DNA of 64,000 bases from Eubacterium sp. (GTDB lineage: Bacteria > Bacillota > Clostridia > Lachnospirales > Lachnospiraceae). The DNA lies in NCBI GenBank assembly GCA_024681515.1, contig JAILAR010000174.1:62001-126000 (forward strand), given 5' to 3'. Under the pieces are notes generated by a model. That model was given only the letters and a program-made list of their open reading frames with translations. It was not told the DNA's origin and ran no database searches. The position numbers and the translations under genes are program-made. Numbering within the stretch: the stretch's first letter is position 1; the number at the start of each line of letters is the position of its first letter. This document shows positions 15,634 through 24,776 of this stretch, piece by piece.

Positions 15634-18345
15634 TTATTCCAATACTACCGTGATCTCCGTTACGGCGTCTCCGAAGCCTTCCACTTCGCTCCGGCCGATC
15701 ACTGCTTCCTCTCCTTCCGGAACGGTTCTTACCGCTCCGTTTACAGCGAGACTGCCCACTCGATAGCTGCCGAATTCCAGATTCTTCGGATTCCGGAAGG
15801 TAACCCTCAGCGGTTTTCCTGCAAAGAAGAGCTCGATCACCGCTTCCCCGTTCTCATTAAACTGCTCTGCCAGAAGCCTTGGACAGAAAGCCAGATCACC
15901 ATTCTTCCCCCGCACACCGTAAACCTCCAGGATCATGGTCATCAGATACCAGGATGCCGCGCCGGTCAGATACGGATACATGCCTCGTCCGTCGATATTG
16001 AAGTATTCGGGAATTCCCGGATACATACGGCTCACTTCGAAATCCAGAGATGTATCGGACAGGGTTTTCAGCACTTTGAAGCCTTCCTTTGCAAAGCCAC
16101 GGGTATAAAGTGCATTTCCGTACATGACTGCCATGTGGGAAAATACCGCGCCGTTCTCCTTTTCACCGTAGGAGAAACCGAACATTCTTCCCATATCCAT
16201 CTTAAGCTCACGGAAATCCGTATTCAGACGATAACCGCCGATCTCTTTCCGATAGAGATAATGATCTGCCGCCTTTGCGATCTGCGCCACCTGAGTCTCC
16301 TCGGCCGTGCCGCTCATGACCGCAAATACCTGACCGGTCAGCATCATCCGCACGTCTTCGTCATTTTCCGTGTACTTCTCCACCCGGTTGGCATGATCAT
16401 CGTAGTAGCTGTTAAACCAGCCCTCACCGGCCTTGCCGTTGATCCACTCCTGCCCACGAAGGAAATCCTTCTGCCATGCAGCCATCTTCCGAAGGGAAGC
16501 CACGATCTGATCGATCTCAAATTCCACCTGCTCTCCGGAGACATTTTGCATGCAGCTGTCGCAGTAGATCTTCAGAGCTTCCAGCTTCTTCTCCGTATCA
16601 CCGTAGGTTGCTTCCTCCATCTCTGCCAGAGGCTTCAGTTCCTTCGCTACGGACACGGTGGTTTTGCCGGTCTTCGCCACGTATGCTTCCAGTGTATCTG
16701 CGATATCCTCCAGGTTCATGGCGTAGGCGAAGGTAAATGCAACACTTTCGCCCCGCTTTGCCGCCATATCCAGCGCATCGTTCCAGTCAGCACCCCGGAG
16801 CCGGATGATCCCGTGTTCTCCCACTTCACAGAATGCGGTGAGGGTCTCCACCAGGAGATGCTCGATGATGTTTCCGCTATAGACCTTACCGTCTGCGGTC
16901 CTAAGCTGATTTCCGTCCTCCGGCTTCCAGTCACTGTCGATGGCCGTTGCCCGGCTGGCCTGAGGATCCTTGAAATAACCAGCCGTCTCGTCCAGGATAC
17001 CCAGATCACCGGTCTGGTCGATGTAAAGTTTCAGTGTCCGGAAGGGCCAGAACGCATGATCCATCCATACGCGGGCAATACCGTTCCGGTCTGCGATAAA
17101 GTTACCGATACCGTCTCCGATGATGGTGGCATTGGTTCCGTCCGCACGGACACCGCCGAAGTTTGCCACGATCATTTTACGAACATCGTCCGGTTCCATG
17201 AAGAGCAGGGACAGACAATCCTGCCATAGATCCCGCCATCCGCGGCCGCCGCGGCCGTAGTCATGATACGGCAGGAAGGAGCATCCGTAGATCCGGCGAA
17301 GGAAAGGCTGGAAGGATACCCATGCCATAAAGTTATCAAAATCCGGATCTCCGGTATGGAAATGCACGTTTACTTTCTTCTTCCAGTATTCACCGGTCTT
17401 ATCCAGGGCTGCGGTCACATCCGCATCCTTGCTGTAGGATGTGTCCAATGCAGCGATCTTAGCCTCATCTTCTTCCGCACCGATACGAAGAATGTACACA
17501 CATTCCTCTCCCGGGGAAAGGGTCTTTTTCATGAACTTCAGACCGCCCACAGCTTCCCTGCCGTCGATCTTCGTGCCGGCAGGCATGCCCGGCTTATCTT
17601 TGATCACTGCCTCGGGACGAAGGAAGCTGCCGCCTTCCCCGATCAGGCTCTCCGTGGTGGAGAAGAAGCTTTCCGCCTTATCTCCGGTTCCCTCGGAGCC
17701 GTGAACATAGTAGCTCAGATGATTCAGTCTGTGTCCCTTCTCATCAAAGGACATGGTGGGTTTCACCTGCACGCCTTCTTCCGATACACTGACACGATGA
17801 AGCATGGAGGTTACATTTCGATGATCCCGAAGATTGTCCGCCGACCGGCCGTACAGCGGGATCACCGCCACAGGGGTAAAGGAGACCGGCTGATCCGCGG
17901 TGTTGCGAAGCAAAACGCGCATGATCTCAACATTGGCATCCACCGGAACAAAGGATGTCACCTCAGCTTCGATGCCGTATTTCTTCGACGCACGCACCGC
18001 CTTCTGCCAGAGGAAACCGCCTTCTACCCGGCTTTCCTCCTGGGCATCGGTGAACCGCTCTGCTTCCTGCTCCGCCGAACTTCCCACAGCGGACCATACT
18101 TTACCGTCACCGAAATTCAGCCAGAAATTCCGGGTGTCCTTGTTGTTATGAAGATTCTCCACACTTACCGGTTCCAGCACAAAATGCTCCTGATCCAGCT
18201 TGGAATCTCCGCCGAGATTCGGTGTCACGCAGGCCTTCAGCCCGGCTTCACCGGCGATCGGAAAATAGAGATAGTTCGTGTTTTCAGCCGATGTAAGAAC
18301 GAAGGTCTCGTCCTTCGCAGATAACTGTAATGTCTCCTTTGCCAT
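15634..18345 (-). CDS. GH94 family phosphorylase, longer type (possibly laminaribiose phosphorylase-like)
   Basis: 903 aa. GH94 catalytic signature: 'RGWRDLWQDCLSLL', 'NATIIGDGIGNF' and 'RLRGADWNDALDMAAKRG', whose first Asp is the likely proton donor. It differs clearly from the neighbouring 804-aa cellobiose phosphorylase in length and in its N-terminal beta domain. Size and the 'GRGWRDLWQD' form fit the laminaribiose phosphorylase branch, but other beta-glucan disaccharides are possible. No signal peptide. Ribosome binding site GAGGAGGA. Its 5' leader carries a hairpin repeated upstream of the gene at 33401-34342. It is the first gene of a likely operon with copy-1 cellobiose phosphorylase. 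Confidence 0.85.
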   Translation of the reverse strand: MAKETLQLSAKDETFVLTSAENTNYLYFPIAGEAGLKACVTPNLGGDSKLDQEHFVLEPVSVENLHNNKDTRNFWLNFGDGKVWSAVGSSAEQEAERFTDAQEESRVEGGFLWQKAVRASKKYGIEAEVTSFVPVDANVEIMRVLLRNTADQPVSFTPVAVIPLYGRSADNLRDHRNVTSMLHRVSVSEEGVQVKPTMSFDEKGHRLNHLSYYVHGSEGTGDKAESFFSTTESLIGEGGSFLRPEAVIKDKPGMPAGTKIDGREAVGGLKFMKKTLSPGEECVYILRIGAEEDEAKIAALDTSYSKDADVTAALDKTGEYWKKKVNVHFHTGDPDFDNFMAWVSFQPFLRRIYGCSFLPYHDYGRGGRGWRDLWQDCLSLLFMEPDDVRKMIVANFGGVRADGTNATIIGDGIGNFIADRNGIARVWMDHAFWPFRTLKLYIDQTGDLGILDETAGYFKDPQASRATAIDSDWKPEDGNQLRTADGKVYSGNIIEHLLVETLTAFCEVGEHGIIRLRGADWNDALDMAAKRGESVAFTFAYAMNLEDIADTLEAYVAKTGKTTVSVAKELKPLAEMEEATYGDTEKKLEALKIYCDSCMQNVSGEQVEFEIDQIVASLRKMAAWQKDFLRGQEWINGKAGEGWFNSYYDDHANRVEKYTENDEDVRMMLTGQVFAVMSGTAEETQVAQIAKAADHYLYRKEIGGYRLNTDFRELKMDMGRMFGFSYGEKENGAVFSHMAVMYGNALYTRGFAKEGFKVLKTLSDTSLDFEVSRMYPGIPEYFNIDGRGMYPYLTGAASWYLMTMILEVYGVRGKNGDLAFCPRLLAEQFNENGEAVIELFFAGKPLRVTFRNPKNLEFGSYRVGSLAVNGAVRTVPEGEEAVIGRSEVEGFGDAVTEITVVLE

Positions 18346-18361
18346 TTTTCCTCCTCCTCTC

Positions 18362-18400
18362 TGCCTTATGAACCGGCCAAGGAATCCGGCTCATAACCCT
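18362..18400 (-). repeat. Hairpin repeat, copy A (5' leader of GH94 gene)
   Basis: 39-bp element, about 90% identical to 34359-34397. On the minus strand it forms arms TTATGAGCCGG and CCGGTTCATAA around a 9-nt loop, ending 16 bp before the start codon, just ahead of the ribosome binding site. A preceding AACCC...GGGTT hairpin is specific to this copy. It is either a dispersed REP-like repeat or a 5'-UTR regulatory hairpin. Confidence 0.8.
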
Positions 18401-18567
18401 CACTTCGTTCGGGTTTATCAAACAAAATTATTATAACCGCTTTTTCCTTTTTTCTAATATCGAAATCATGACAACATTGTCGTTTTTAGCATTTTATTTT
18501 TTCAGAATTCTTGCTGTATTTTATAATCACTCGCGCGGCACATTTACACCTGCCTCGTACAATAAAA

Positions 18568-18605
18568 AAACAGAAAGGCAACCCGGTATTGCCGCCTTTC
18601 TGTTT
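18568..18605 (-). terminator. Terminator after copA
   Basis: Perfect 12-bp stem AAACAGAAAGGC/GCCTTTCTGTTT (18568-18579 with 18594-18605), then TTTTTTATTG on the minus strand. Apart from this and the hairpin repeat, the 345-bp gap 18346-18690 holds only a lone -10-like TATAAT (minus strand, near 18430). Confidence 0.85.
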
Positions 18606-18690
18606 CGAATCATCATAGATTCCGATAGATGTCAAATCTTATTGAATAAAACCATTCAGAAAAAGATTTGATCAATACAACCTCCGCTGT

Positions 18691-18900
18691 TTACTGCACG
18701 GACACGACCGTGTAGTCCTGGTCTTCGACAGCCTTGCGAAGCACCTCGTCCGCCACATCCGTACTGAGTGTCACAACAGCCGTATTGGCATTATGGTCTG
18801 CAACTGCAAGTTCAACCCCTTCGATCGCTTCCAGTGCTTTCTTTACCCGCGCCTCACAGTGCGCACACATCATTCCCTCAACATTCAGCGTCTTTGTCAT
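18691..18900 (-). CDS. copZ: Nested CopZ-like copper chaperone ORF inside copA (own start site)
   Basis: The last 69 codons of copA are equal in size and sequence to a free-standing CopZ ([15 protein letters not shown]...). The ATG at 18898-18900 is preceded by GGAGGG (18908-18913) with a 7-nt spacer, an ideal Shine-Dalgarno. So the same frame may yield both a CopA-CopZ fusion and a separate soluble copper chaperone. Alternatively, it is the trace of a recent fusion of two adjacent genes. The linker just upstream contains two ATTCGTCAC tandem units (18952-18969), which fits loss of an intergenic stop. Separate production is inference. Confidence 0.55.
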   Translation of the reverse strand: MTKTLNVEGMMCAHCEARVKKALEAIEGVELAVADHNANTAVVTLSTDVADEVLRKAVEDQDYTVVSVQ

Positions 18901-21312
18901 TTTCTTTCCCTCCGTTTTGTTATGTATGATCTCATTCGGTTTTTGTTCGTCATTCGTCACATTCGTCACATTTGCATCGTTCGTGCCGCTCCCGATGAGC
19001 GAAGTCTCAACCGTCGCGGGGTGTCTAAGCTTACGGTCACGCGATGCATCATGAACCTTAAACAGGTTCAGTCGGAGCGCATTCAGACAGACAGTAAAGC
19101 TTGAAAGCGACATGGCAGCCGCTCCCCACATCGGATTCATGTGGATGCCGGGAAAAAGCCCTGCCGCCATGGGGATCAGGATCACGTTATACGCAAATGC
19201 CCAGAACAGATTCTCATAAATGTTTCTGAGCGTTCCGCGGCTGAGTCTGATTCCGGCGGATACGTCCGTAAGCTTTGAGTTCATGAGCACCACATCGGCC
19301 GAATCCACCGCAACATCTGCACCCGCCCCGATGGCGATCCCGATGTCCGCACGGGTAAGCGCCGGAGAATCATTGATCCCGTCACCAACCATGGCAACCT
19401 TTCCGTATCTCTGCAGATTCCGTATCACAGCTTCCTTACCGTCCGGGAGCACTCCTGCTATGACGCGTTCGACGCCCGCCTGCTTTCCGATGGCCCGGGC
19501 TGTCCGTTCATTGTCACCGGTGAGCATGACGACCTCGATGCCCATACTTTGCAGTTCCCTTACCGCCTGGGCGGAGTCCTCTTTGATCACGTCGGCAACC
19601 GCTATTATTCCAAGGAGACTGCCGTCTCTGACGAAAAAGAGCGGAGTTTTCCCCTCCCCGGAAAGGCTTTGTTCCTTTTGCTCCATGCCCGGATCCACAT
19701 TACATACCGTACGGATAAACCTTCCGGATCCCGCATACAGGCGCTGTCCGTTCTGCTCCGCAGATATGCCGTTTCCGGGCAGTGCCTTCCAGTCTGTTAC
19801 CGGATACGCCGGACAGGGCGGATCATTCACGTAGTTTACAACTGCTTTTGCAAGGGGATGCTCACTCCTCGCTTCCAGAAGGAAAGCCACTGAAATAAGT
19901 TCATCTTCCGACACACCATCCGCGGAAATGACATCCGTTACCTCCGGCCTTCCTGCAGTAAGGGTTCCGGTCTTATCCAGCGCCACGATCTGCACCTTTC
20001 CTGTGGTTTCCAAAGCCTCGCTTGTCTTGAACAGGATTCCGTTTTTTGCCCCCACGCCGTTACCCACCATAATTGCAACCGGTGTGGCGAGTCCCAGGGC
20101 ACAGGGACAACTGATCACCAGTACGCTTATAGCGCGTTCCAAAGCATATGCCGCTCCTTCTTCCAGGATCATCCATACAGCAAATACAACCACCGCAATG
20201 GCTATGACTGTGGGAACAAAAACACCGGAAACCTTGTCCGCGATCCTGGCGATGGGGGCCTTTGTGGCTGCCGCATCACTGACCATCCGGATGATCCGGG
20301 AAAAGGTCGTATCCTCTCCGACACGGCTGGCTTTTGCCCGGAAAAATCCTGACTGATCTATGGTGGCGGCACTGACAGTATCTCCGACGGATTTATCCAC
20401 CGGAACAGACTCTCCGGTGAGCGCCGATTCATCCACCGCAGCATTTCCTTCTATGATCGTTCCGTCCACCGGGATCGACTCTCCCGGTCTTACAACGAAG
20501 ATGTCTCCCTCCTGCACCTCATCGATATCCACTTCCAGCTCTGATCCGCCTCGCTCAACGGTGGCCTTTTTCGGCGCCATCCGCATCAGATTCTTCAACG
20601 CGTCCGTGGTACGTCCCTTGGACAGGGATTCCAGTGTCTTTCCGACCGTGATCAGTGCCGGGATCATTGCGGCCGACTCAAAGTAAAGCTGACTGTGATA
20701 CAGCTCCGTCAGATCTGCATCTGCCGCTCCCTGGGAAATCATGACCGTCATTCTAAAAAGCACATACAGGGACCATCCGAAGGAAACGGAGGATCCCAGT
20801 GCAACCAAAGCATCCATGTTCGGACTTCCGTGCAAAAGGGTCCGAAATCCTGAGATGAAGAACGCACGGTTAATAAACATCACAATAATGGCCAGCAACA
20901 TCTGCGTAAGTGCAAGCCCCACATGGTTGTTATGAAGGAATCCCGGAACCGAAAAGCCCAGCATATTATGGCCCATGGTAATGTACATGAGCACGAGAAG
21001 AAATCCCAGCGACCAGGCCAGCCGTTTCACAAGCTTCGGCGTCTCGTGATCCTTTAAAGCCTCTTCTTCCGCCGCCAGCCGCTTTGAGGCACTCTGCCTT
21101 TCCCTGATTCCTCCGTTTTTCAGTTTTGCGCCATATCCGGCTTCTTCCACGGCCCGGATCACGTCCGCTTCGCTGACATCTCCTTCAACGCCCATGGAAT
21201 TGGTAAGCAGCGAAACGCTTACGGAGCTTACGCCCGCTAGTTTTCCAACCGCCTTCTCAACCCGGGCCTGACACGCAGCACATGTCATTCCCGTGACTGT
21301 ATATTGCGTCAT
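18691..21312 (-). CDS. copA: Copper-exporting P1B-type ATPase with C-terminal CopZ domain
   Basis: 873 aa. Cu(I) export across the membrane. In order: N-terminal heavy-metal-associated (HMA) domain with 'GMTCAACQ', membrane helices, actuator 'TGES', the intramembrane copper motif 'SCPCALG', phosphorylation 'DKTGTLT', 'SEHPLAK' and '[10 protein letters not shown]', then after the last helices a polar Asn/Thr-rich linker and a second complete HMA domain with '[15 protein letters not shown]'. A C-terminal HMA is unusual and equals a full CopZ chaperone (see nested entry). Start at 21310-21312 is preferred since CAGGAG is properly spaced to it; an ATG two codons upstream (21318) is too close. The promoter lies under a palindrome at 21334-21366; a terminator follows. 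Confidence 0.93.
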   Translation of the reverse strand: MTQYTVTGMTCAACQARVEKAVGKLAGVSSVSVSLLTNSMGVEGDVSEADVIRAVEEAGYGAKLKNGGIRERQSASKRLAAEEEALKDHETPKLVKRLAWSLGFLLVLMYITMGHNMLGFSVPGFLHNNHVGLALTQMLLAIIVMFINRAFFISGFRTLLHGSPNMDALVALGSSVSFGWSLYVLFRMTVMISQGAADADLTELYHSQLYFESAAMIPALITVGKTLESLSKGRTTDALKNLMRMAPKKATVERGGSELEVDIDEVQEGDIFVVRPGESIPVDGTIIEGNAAVDESALTGESVPVDKSVGDTVSAATIDQSGFFRAKASRVGEDTTFSRIIRMVSDAAATKAPIARIADKVSGVFVPTVIAIAVVVFAVWMILEEGAAYALERAISVLVISCPCALGLATPVAIMVGNGVGAKNGILFKTSEALETTGKVQIVALDKTGTLTAGRPEVTDVISADGVSEDELISVAFLLEARSEHPLAKAVVNYVNDPPCPAYPVTDWKALPGNGISAEQNGQRLYAGSGRFIRTVCNVDPGMEQKEQSLSGEGKTPLFFVRDGSLLGIIAVADVIKEDSAQAVRELQSMGIEVVMLTGDNERTARAIGKQAGVERVIAGVLPDGKEAVIRNLQRYGKVAMVGDGINDSPALTRADIGIAIGAGADVAVDSADVVLMNSKLTDVSAGIRLSRGTLRNIYENLFWAFAYNVILIPMAAGLFPGIHMNPMWGAAAMSLSSFTVCLNALRLNLFKVHDASRDRKLRHPATVETSLIGSGTNDANVTNVTNDEQKPNEIIHNKTEGKKMTKTLNVEGMMCAHCEARVKKALEAIEGVELAVADHNANTAVVTLSTDVADEVLRKAVEDQDYTVVSVQ

Positions 21313-21333
21313 TTCCATGCTCCTGAAATAGTT

Positions 21334-21366
21334 AGTCTCCCCTTACTATTGTAGTAAAAAGAGACT
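21334..21366. promoter_or_regulatory. Nested palindrome over the copA promoter (candidate copper operator)
   Basis: Two concentric inverted repeats: outer arms AGTCTC (21334-21339) and GAGACT (21361-21366), inner arms TTACTA (21343-21348) and TAGTAA (21352-21357), separated by unpaired triplets. It covers the copA -10 and most of its spacer. It is not a terminator because no T-run follows. The half-sites do not match the CopY box TACAnnTGTA exactly. Best read as a repressor or activator site for copA. Confidence 0.7.
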
Positions 21367-21375
21367 GTCTGTCAA
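21348..21375 (-). promoter_or_regulatory. Promoter of copA
   Basis: Minus strand: consensus -35 TTGACA (21370-21375), 16-bp spacer, -10 TACAAT (21348-21353). Gives copA a promoter separate from the upstream small gene. Confidence 0.8.
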
Positions 21376-21388
21376 CTATATTCTCAAA

Positions 21389-21622
21389 TTATCGTATTTC
21401 ATAGCCGCATCCTTCTCTGGTCGGACCTTCTATTCCGGACTCATACCGCGCGCGGAACTCCATGTTGATCTCGCGGATCTCCTTCTTTCCGTCAATGTAC
21501 TCCTGATACATATCCGCCAGCCCCGCCATACAACCATCACAAGAGCCGTTGATATTTCCGATGGACTCCGCGACAATCTTTTCCCGTTCCTCTCTCGTTG
21601 TTTCACTGATCAGATAACCCAT
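21389..21622 (-). CDS. Small Cys-containing protein of unknown function
   Basis: 77 aa, function not recognised. Soluble, charged, mostly helical in appearance, with a CDGC motif (about residues 28-31) and one further Cys near the C-terminus ('REGCGYEIR'). The start ATG at 21620-21622 is chosen because GGAGGA is placed 8 bp upstream; six more codons are open upstream without a good binding site. It lies between the GH3 gene (40 bp upstream) and copA on the same strand. The CxxC could bind metal, which would fit its position beside copA, but this is only a guess. Confidence 0.7.
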   Translation of the reverse strand: MGYLISETTREEREKIVAESIGNINGSCDGCMAGLADMYQEYIDGKKEIREINMEFRARYESGIEGPTREGCGYEIR

Positions 21623-21662
21623 ATCGATTCCTCCGCACATTGGTGAGCGTTTTCAAATAAAA

Positions 21663-24203
21663 TCACTCCGCAATATATCCTGAAGCATTAAAGCTGTAGG
21701 ACACGCCATCGATGGTATATGCCTTGCTCTTTGCATACCATTTGCTGTTTCCGTACCACCATCCTTTTGTGGTTTTATGCCAGCCATATTTAGCATTCTC
21801 AGCCATGATACCGTTTCCGTTCATCCAGTAACCCTGAACAAATTCATTCTCCGCAATGTAACCCGTATTTTTGAAGAAATACCATCTGCCGTCAATTTTC
21901 ATCCAGCGGTCTTTCAGCTTCATGCCGCCCGCTCCCTTAAAGATCCATCCCCCGGTATATTCCTTCCAACCGGAGACCTTCTCCTCTTCATCCCAGGCAC
22001 CGCTCTTCGTCAGATAGTACCCGCTGCGGTAGGCATCGCTTTCCATTCGTCCCTTCTTATCAAAGAAATACCACCTGCCATTGATCTTCTGCCAGCATTT
22101 TTTTGCTGCCCAGCCTTTCGAATCCGTGAACGTCCACCCCTCTGAGGTCCGGTTCCAGCTGCCGATGCCGGTATAAGTCTGCTTTCCGTTCTTATCGTAC
22201 CACTTACCCTGCACCCATTCATTTGCGTAATGTTCCTGCTCTTCGTAGGTGAGTCCGGTTCCCCGGGCATACAGAATTTCCTCGGAATAACCGTCACCGG
22301 CAGCATTCAGTTTCGGCAGATTCACCGGAAGCTTCCCCACCGGTTTCTCCTCATCCTGAAGTGCCAGATAAACGCCTGCCGCGATATTCGGACCATAGCG
22401 CTTCATGGGCTCCGCATCTTCTCTCGGATCCATATTCATGGAGCGCGCACCGTAGGTGATGAGGATCGCATCCGCCTCCTGGAATCTGGCCACATCATAA
22501 GGCAGGGATACGCTGAGAAGGATAAACTTCCCTCCCTGTGCATGTGTCTTCTCGATCAGCTCATCCAGCAGTCCCGCAGAGTTTCCGGTCAGAAATCCGG
22601 AACTCCCCATTTCTGAGATCGCCACAACATTGTCTGCCCCGTCGATCCAGTCCAACACCTCCTGTCTGTCCTCAGGAGCCGTCTTTCCCTGATAACAATG
22701 AACTTCATAGGTGGATCCAGCCGGCAGTCTTCCCTCCTGACGCAGCAGATCTACTGCATACTCCATGGGGAGGGGTTCATCACTGTATGCAGACAGGAGC
22801 ACCGTTTTTTGGTTTTTCTGTATGAGCGGCAGCGTATTATCTTCATTCTTCACCAGGGTGATGGCACGCTTTGTGATATCCCACTCGATCTCATGATTGT
22901 CTCTGGTGCTGACGACCGTCTTCGCAGCTCTGATGCGATCCTCAATGTCCGAACCGTCATAGGCTTTCAAAAGGTCATACTTTTCCTTCAGCTTCAGAAC
23001 ACGCAGCACAGCTGCATCTACCTTTGCAGCCAGCTCCGCATCCGCATCTGTCTTTTCAGCCAGAGCCGTGATATTATCTGCAAGCGCTTCCATTCCTGCA
23101 GTCGTTGTAATATCTCCCGGGATCAACAGAATATCCACACCGGCACGTATGGCCATTTCCGCCGCATCCTGTGGATCAAAATGCTTCGCAATGGCATCCA
23201 TGTCCAAGGCGTCCGTGATCACCACGCCCTCGAAGCCCATGTCTCCACGAAGGATATCCGTTACAATTGTTTTAGACAGGGTCGCCGGAAGATGCACCTC
23301 CGCCCCGTCCTGAATGGATCGATACGTTCTCGTCTCGATCTGCGGATACTGGATGTGGGCGGTCATGATCATGTCGGCACCCTGATCCACACCTGCCTGG
23401 AAGGGAAGGAGCTCCAGCTGCCGGATCTCCTCATAAGACTTATCGATCCTCGGTAGTTTTGTATGACTGTCCTCCCCTGTATCTCCATGTCCGGGAAAAT
23501 GCTTCGGGCAGGCGATCACATCACTTTCATGCAGAGCATTCATCGCGAGTGTCACATTCCGGGAGACGATCTCCGGATCATCCGAGAAGGAACGGGTTCC
23601 CACAATGGGATTCGAGGGATTATTGTTTATATCCGCATCGGGACAGAAATCCACATGGATCCCCAGAGCCGCCAGTTCCATACCGATGATCTCATAAGTA
23701 GTTGTCACATCCGCATCTCTGCCGGTTGCAGTAAGTGCCATATTCCCCGGGCCCTGTACACACTCGTTTAAACGGGTGACATCTCCACCTTCCTGATCGA
23801 TACCGATCAGCAGCTGCGTAGCCGCACCACCCACGGTGTTCGCCTTCTGGATGGAATCGATGAGCCGCATGATCTGTTCCGTATCCTCCGAATTGTTTCC
23901 GAACAGGATCACGCCTGCAAAGGGATGTTCCGACAGGAACTCTGCCTGATACTCCGGGAGAACGGTAACACCACGTTTTTTTCCCTGATCATCGATGTAG
24001 TACCGGGGAGCCACCATGATCATCTGACAGATCTTCTCTTCTGTTGTCATGGACGCAAGGATCCGCTCCGGTTCTGTGTCATAGGTTGCCTCCCGGGACA
24101 GACCTTCAGCAGATTCCGCAGCTGCACAAGCCCCCATTGGTTGCACAAGCCCTAATGCGAGAACAATACTGATCACAAATGTGATCACTTTTTTTCTTTT
24201 CAT
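21663..24203 (-). CDS. Secreted GH3 glycosidase (beta-N-acetylhexosaminidase type) with wall-binding repeats
   Basis: 846 aa. A signal peptide (residues 1 to about 28, 'FVISIVLALGLVQPMGACA') is followed by a GH3 catalytic domain with 'GIDQEGGDVTRL' (134-145), 'KHFPGHGDT' (234-242), the Asp245-Ser-His247 acid/base dyad typical of NagZ-like enzymes, and nucleophile Asp331 in 'VITDALDMDAI'. A GH3 C-terminal domain follows, then from about residue 655 several aromatic wall-binding repeats of the 'GRWYFFDKKGRM' type (CW_binding_1/choline-binding class). It probably releases terminal beta-GlcNAc from peptidoglycan or glycans at the cell surface. Ribosome binding site AAGGGGAAG. Confidence 0.9.
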   Translation of the reverse strand: MKRKKVITFVISIVLALGLVQPMGACAAAESAEGLSREATYDTEPERILASMTTEEKICQMIMVAPRYYIDDQGKKRGVTVLPEYQAEFLSEHPFAGVILFGNNSEDTEQIMRLIDSIQKANTVGGAATQLLIGIDQEGGDVTRLNECVQGPGNMALTATGRDADVTTTYEIIGMELAALGIHVDFCPDADINNNPSNPIVGTRSFSDDPEIVSRNVTLAMNALHESDVIACPKHFPGHGDTGEDSHTKLPRIDKSYEEIRQLELLPFQAGVDQGADMIMTAHIQYPQIETRTYRSIQDGAEVHLPATLSKTIVTDILRGDMGFEGVVITDALDMDAIAKHFDPQDAAEMAIRAGVDILLIPGDITTTAGMEALADNITALAEKTDADAELAAKVDAAVLRVLKLKEKYDLLKAYDGSDIEDRIRAAKTVVSTRDNHEIEWDITKRAITLVKNEDNTLPLIQKNQKTVLLSAYSDEPLPMEYAVDLLRQEGRLPAGSTYEVHCYQGKTAPEDRQEVLDWIDGADNVVAISEMGSSGFLTGNSAGLLDELIEKTHAQGGKFILLSVSLPYDVARFQEADAILITYGARSMNMDPREDAEPMKRYGPNIAAGVYLALQDEEKPVGKLPVNLPKLNAAGDGYSEEILYARGTGLTYEEQEHYANEWVQGKWYDKNGKQTYTGIGSWNRTSEGWTFTDSKGWAAKKCWQKINGRWYFFDKKGRMESDAYRSGYYLTKSGAWDEEEKVSGWKEYTGGWIFKGAGGMKLKDRWMKIDGRWYFFKNTGYIAENEFVQGYWMNGNGIMAENAKYGWHKTTKGWWYGNSKWYAKSKAYTIDGVSYSFNASGYIAE

Positions 24204-24323
24204 TCAACTTCCCCTTCTCTTTCTGATTTTCGGTTTTTATCACGGTCTTTCATAAATCGTATCATATTTTCGATCTTCTGAACAGGAAAACCCTTGTTTT
24301 GATTTGTTCTGATCAGATTTCGT

Positions 24324-24554
24324 TCAGAAAAAAAGGCCGGTGGAAATATCCGCCGGCCAAACTTCTTCTGTTTCATATTCATATTCATGTTCAATCATCC
24401 AGCTGTATGTGGAGGATTTAGGTTTAGTCACTTTGTTTTTGACGTTTTGCACATCCAATCCGCTGGATTTCAGCCAGAACTTTGTAAGGAGCGCCAACAG
24501 GATCACACCAACAACTAATAAAACAAACGTAATAAATAATCTTTTTTTCTCCAT
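24324..24554 (-). CDS. Possible small membrane protein
   Basis: 76 aa. One strong N-terminal transmembrane helix (residues about 5-29, 'LFITFVLLVVGVILLALLTKFWL') and a polar tail with Tyr-Glu-Tyr-Glu repeats. The start ATG at 24552-24554 lacks a convincing Shine-Dalgarno, and the last codons run into a terminator hairpin (24335-24358). Not recognised. Real but weakly translated, or chance; the membrane helix argues for real. Confidence 0.4.
   Translation of the reverse strand: MEKKRLFITFVLLVVGVILLALLTKFWLKSSGLDVQNVKNKVTKPKSSTYSWMIEHEYEYETEEVWPADISTGLFF
24335..24358 (-). terminator. Terminator overlapping the end of the small membrane ORF
   Basis: Stem GGCCGGTGGA with TCCGCCGGCC (24335-24344 with 24349-24358, one G-U pair), followed on the minus strand by TTTTTTTCTG. 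Strong intrinsic terminator upstream of the GH3 gene. Confidence 0.85.
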
Positions 24555-24655
24555 AATACTTCGTTAACCCCTGCTTTCCCTTTTATTTCATCTGAATCAT
24601 GTCTACCGCATCAGTTATACCAGACCAATGTGACTTTAAAGTGACTATTTACAAC

Positions 24656-24684
24656 TTGTCAGAAAAACACATTTCAAATATACT
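24656..24684 (+). promoter_or_regulatory. Promoter of the nuclease-fold lipoprotein gene
   Basis: Plus strand: -35 TTGTCA (24656-24661), 17-bp spacer, -10 TATACT (24679-24684). The leader is about 85 nt. Confidence 0.7.
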
Positions 24685-24776
24685 TTTTTTAACACGGTAA
24701 GACATGGTCTGAATCAAAAAAAGAAAACATAGAAAAAACAGGATTCCAACGCAGGAAAATATTTAGGAGACACAGT

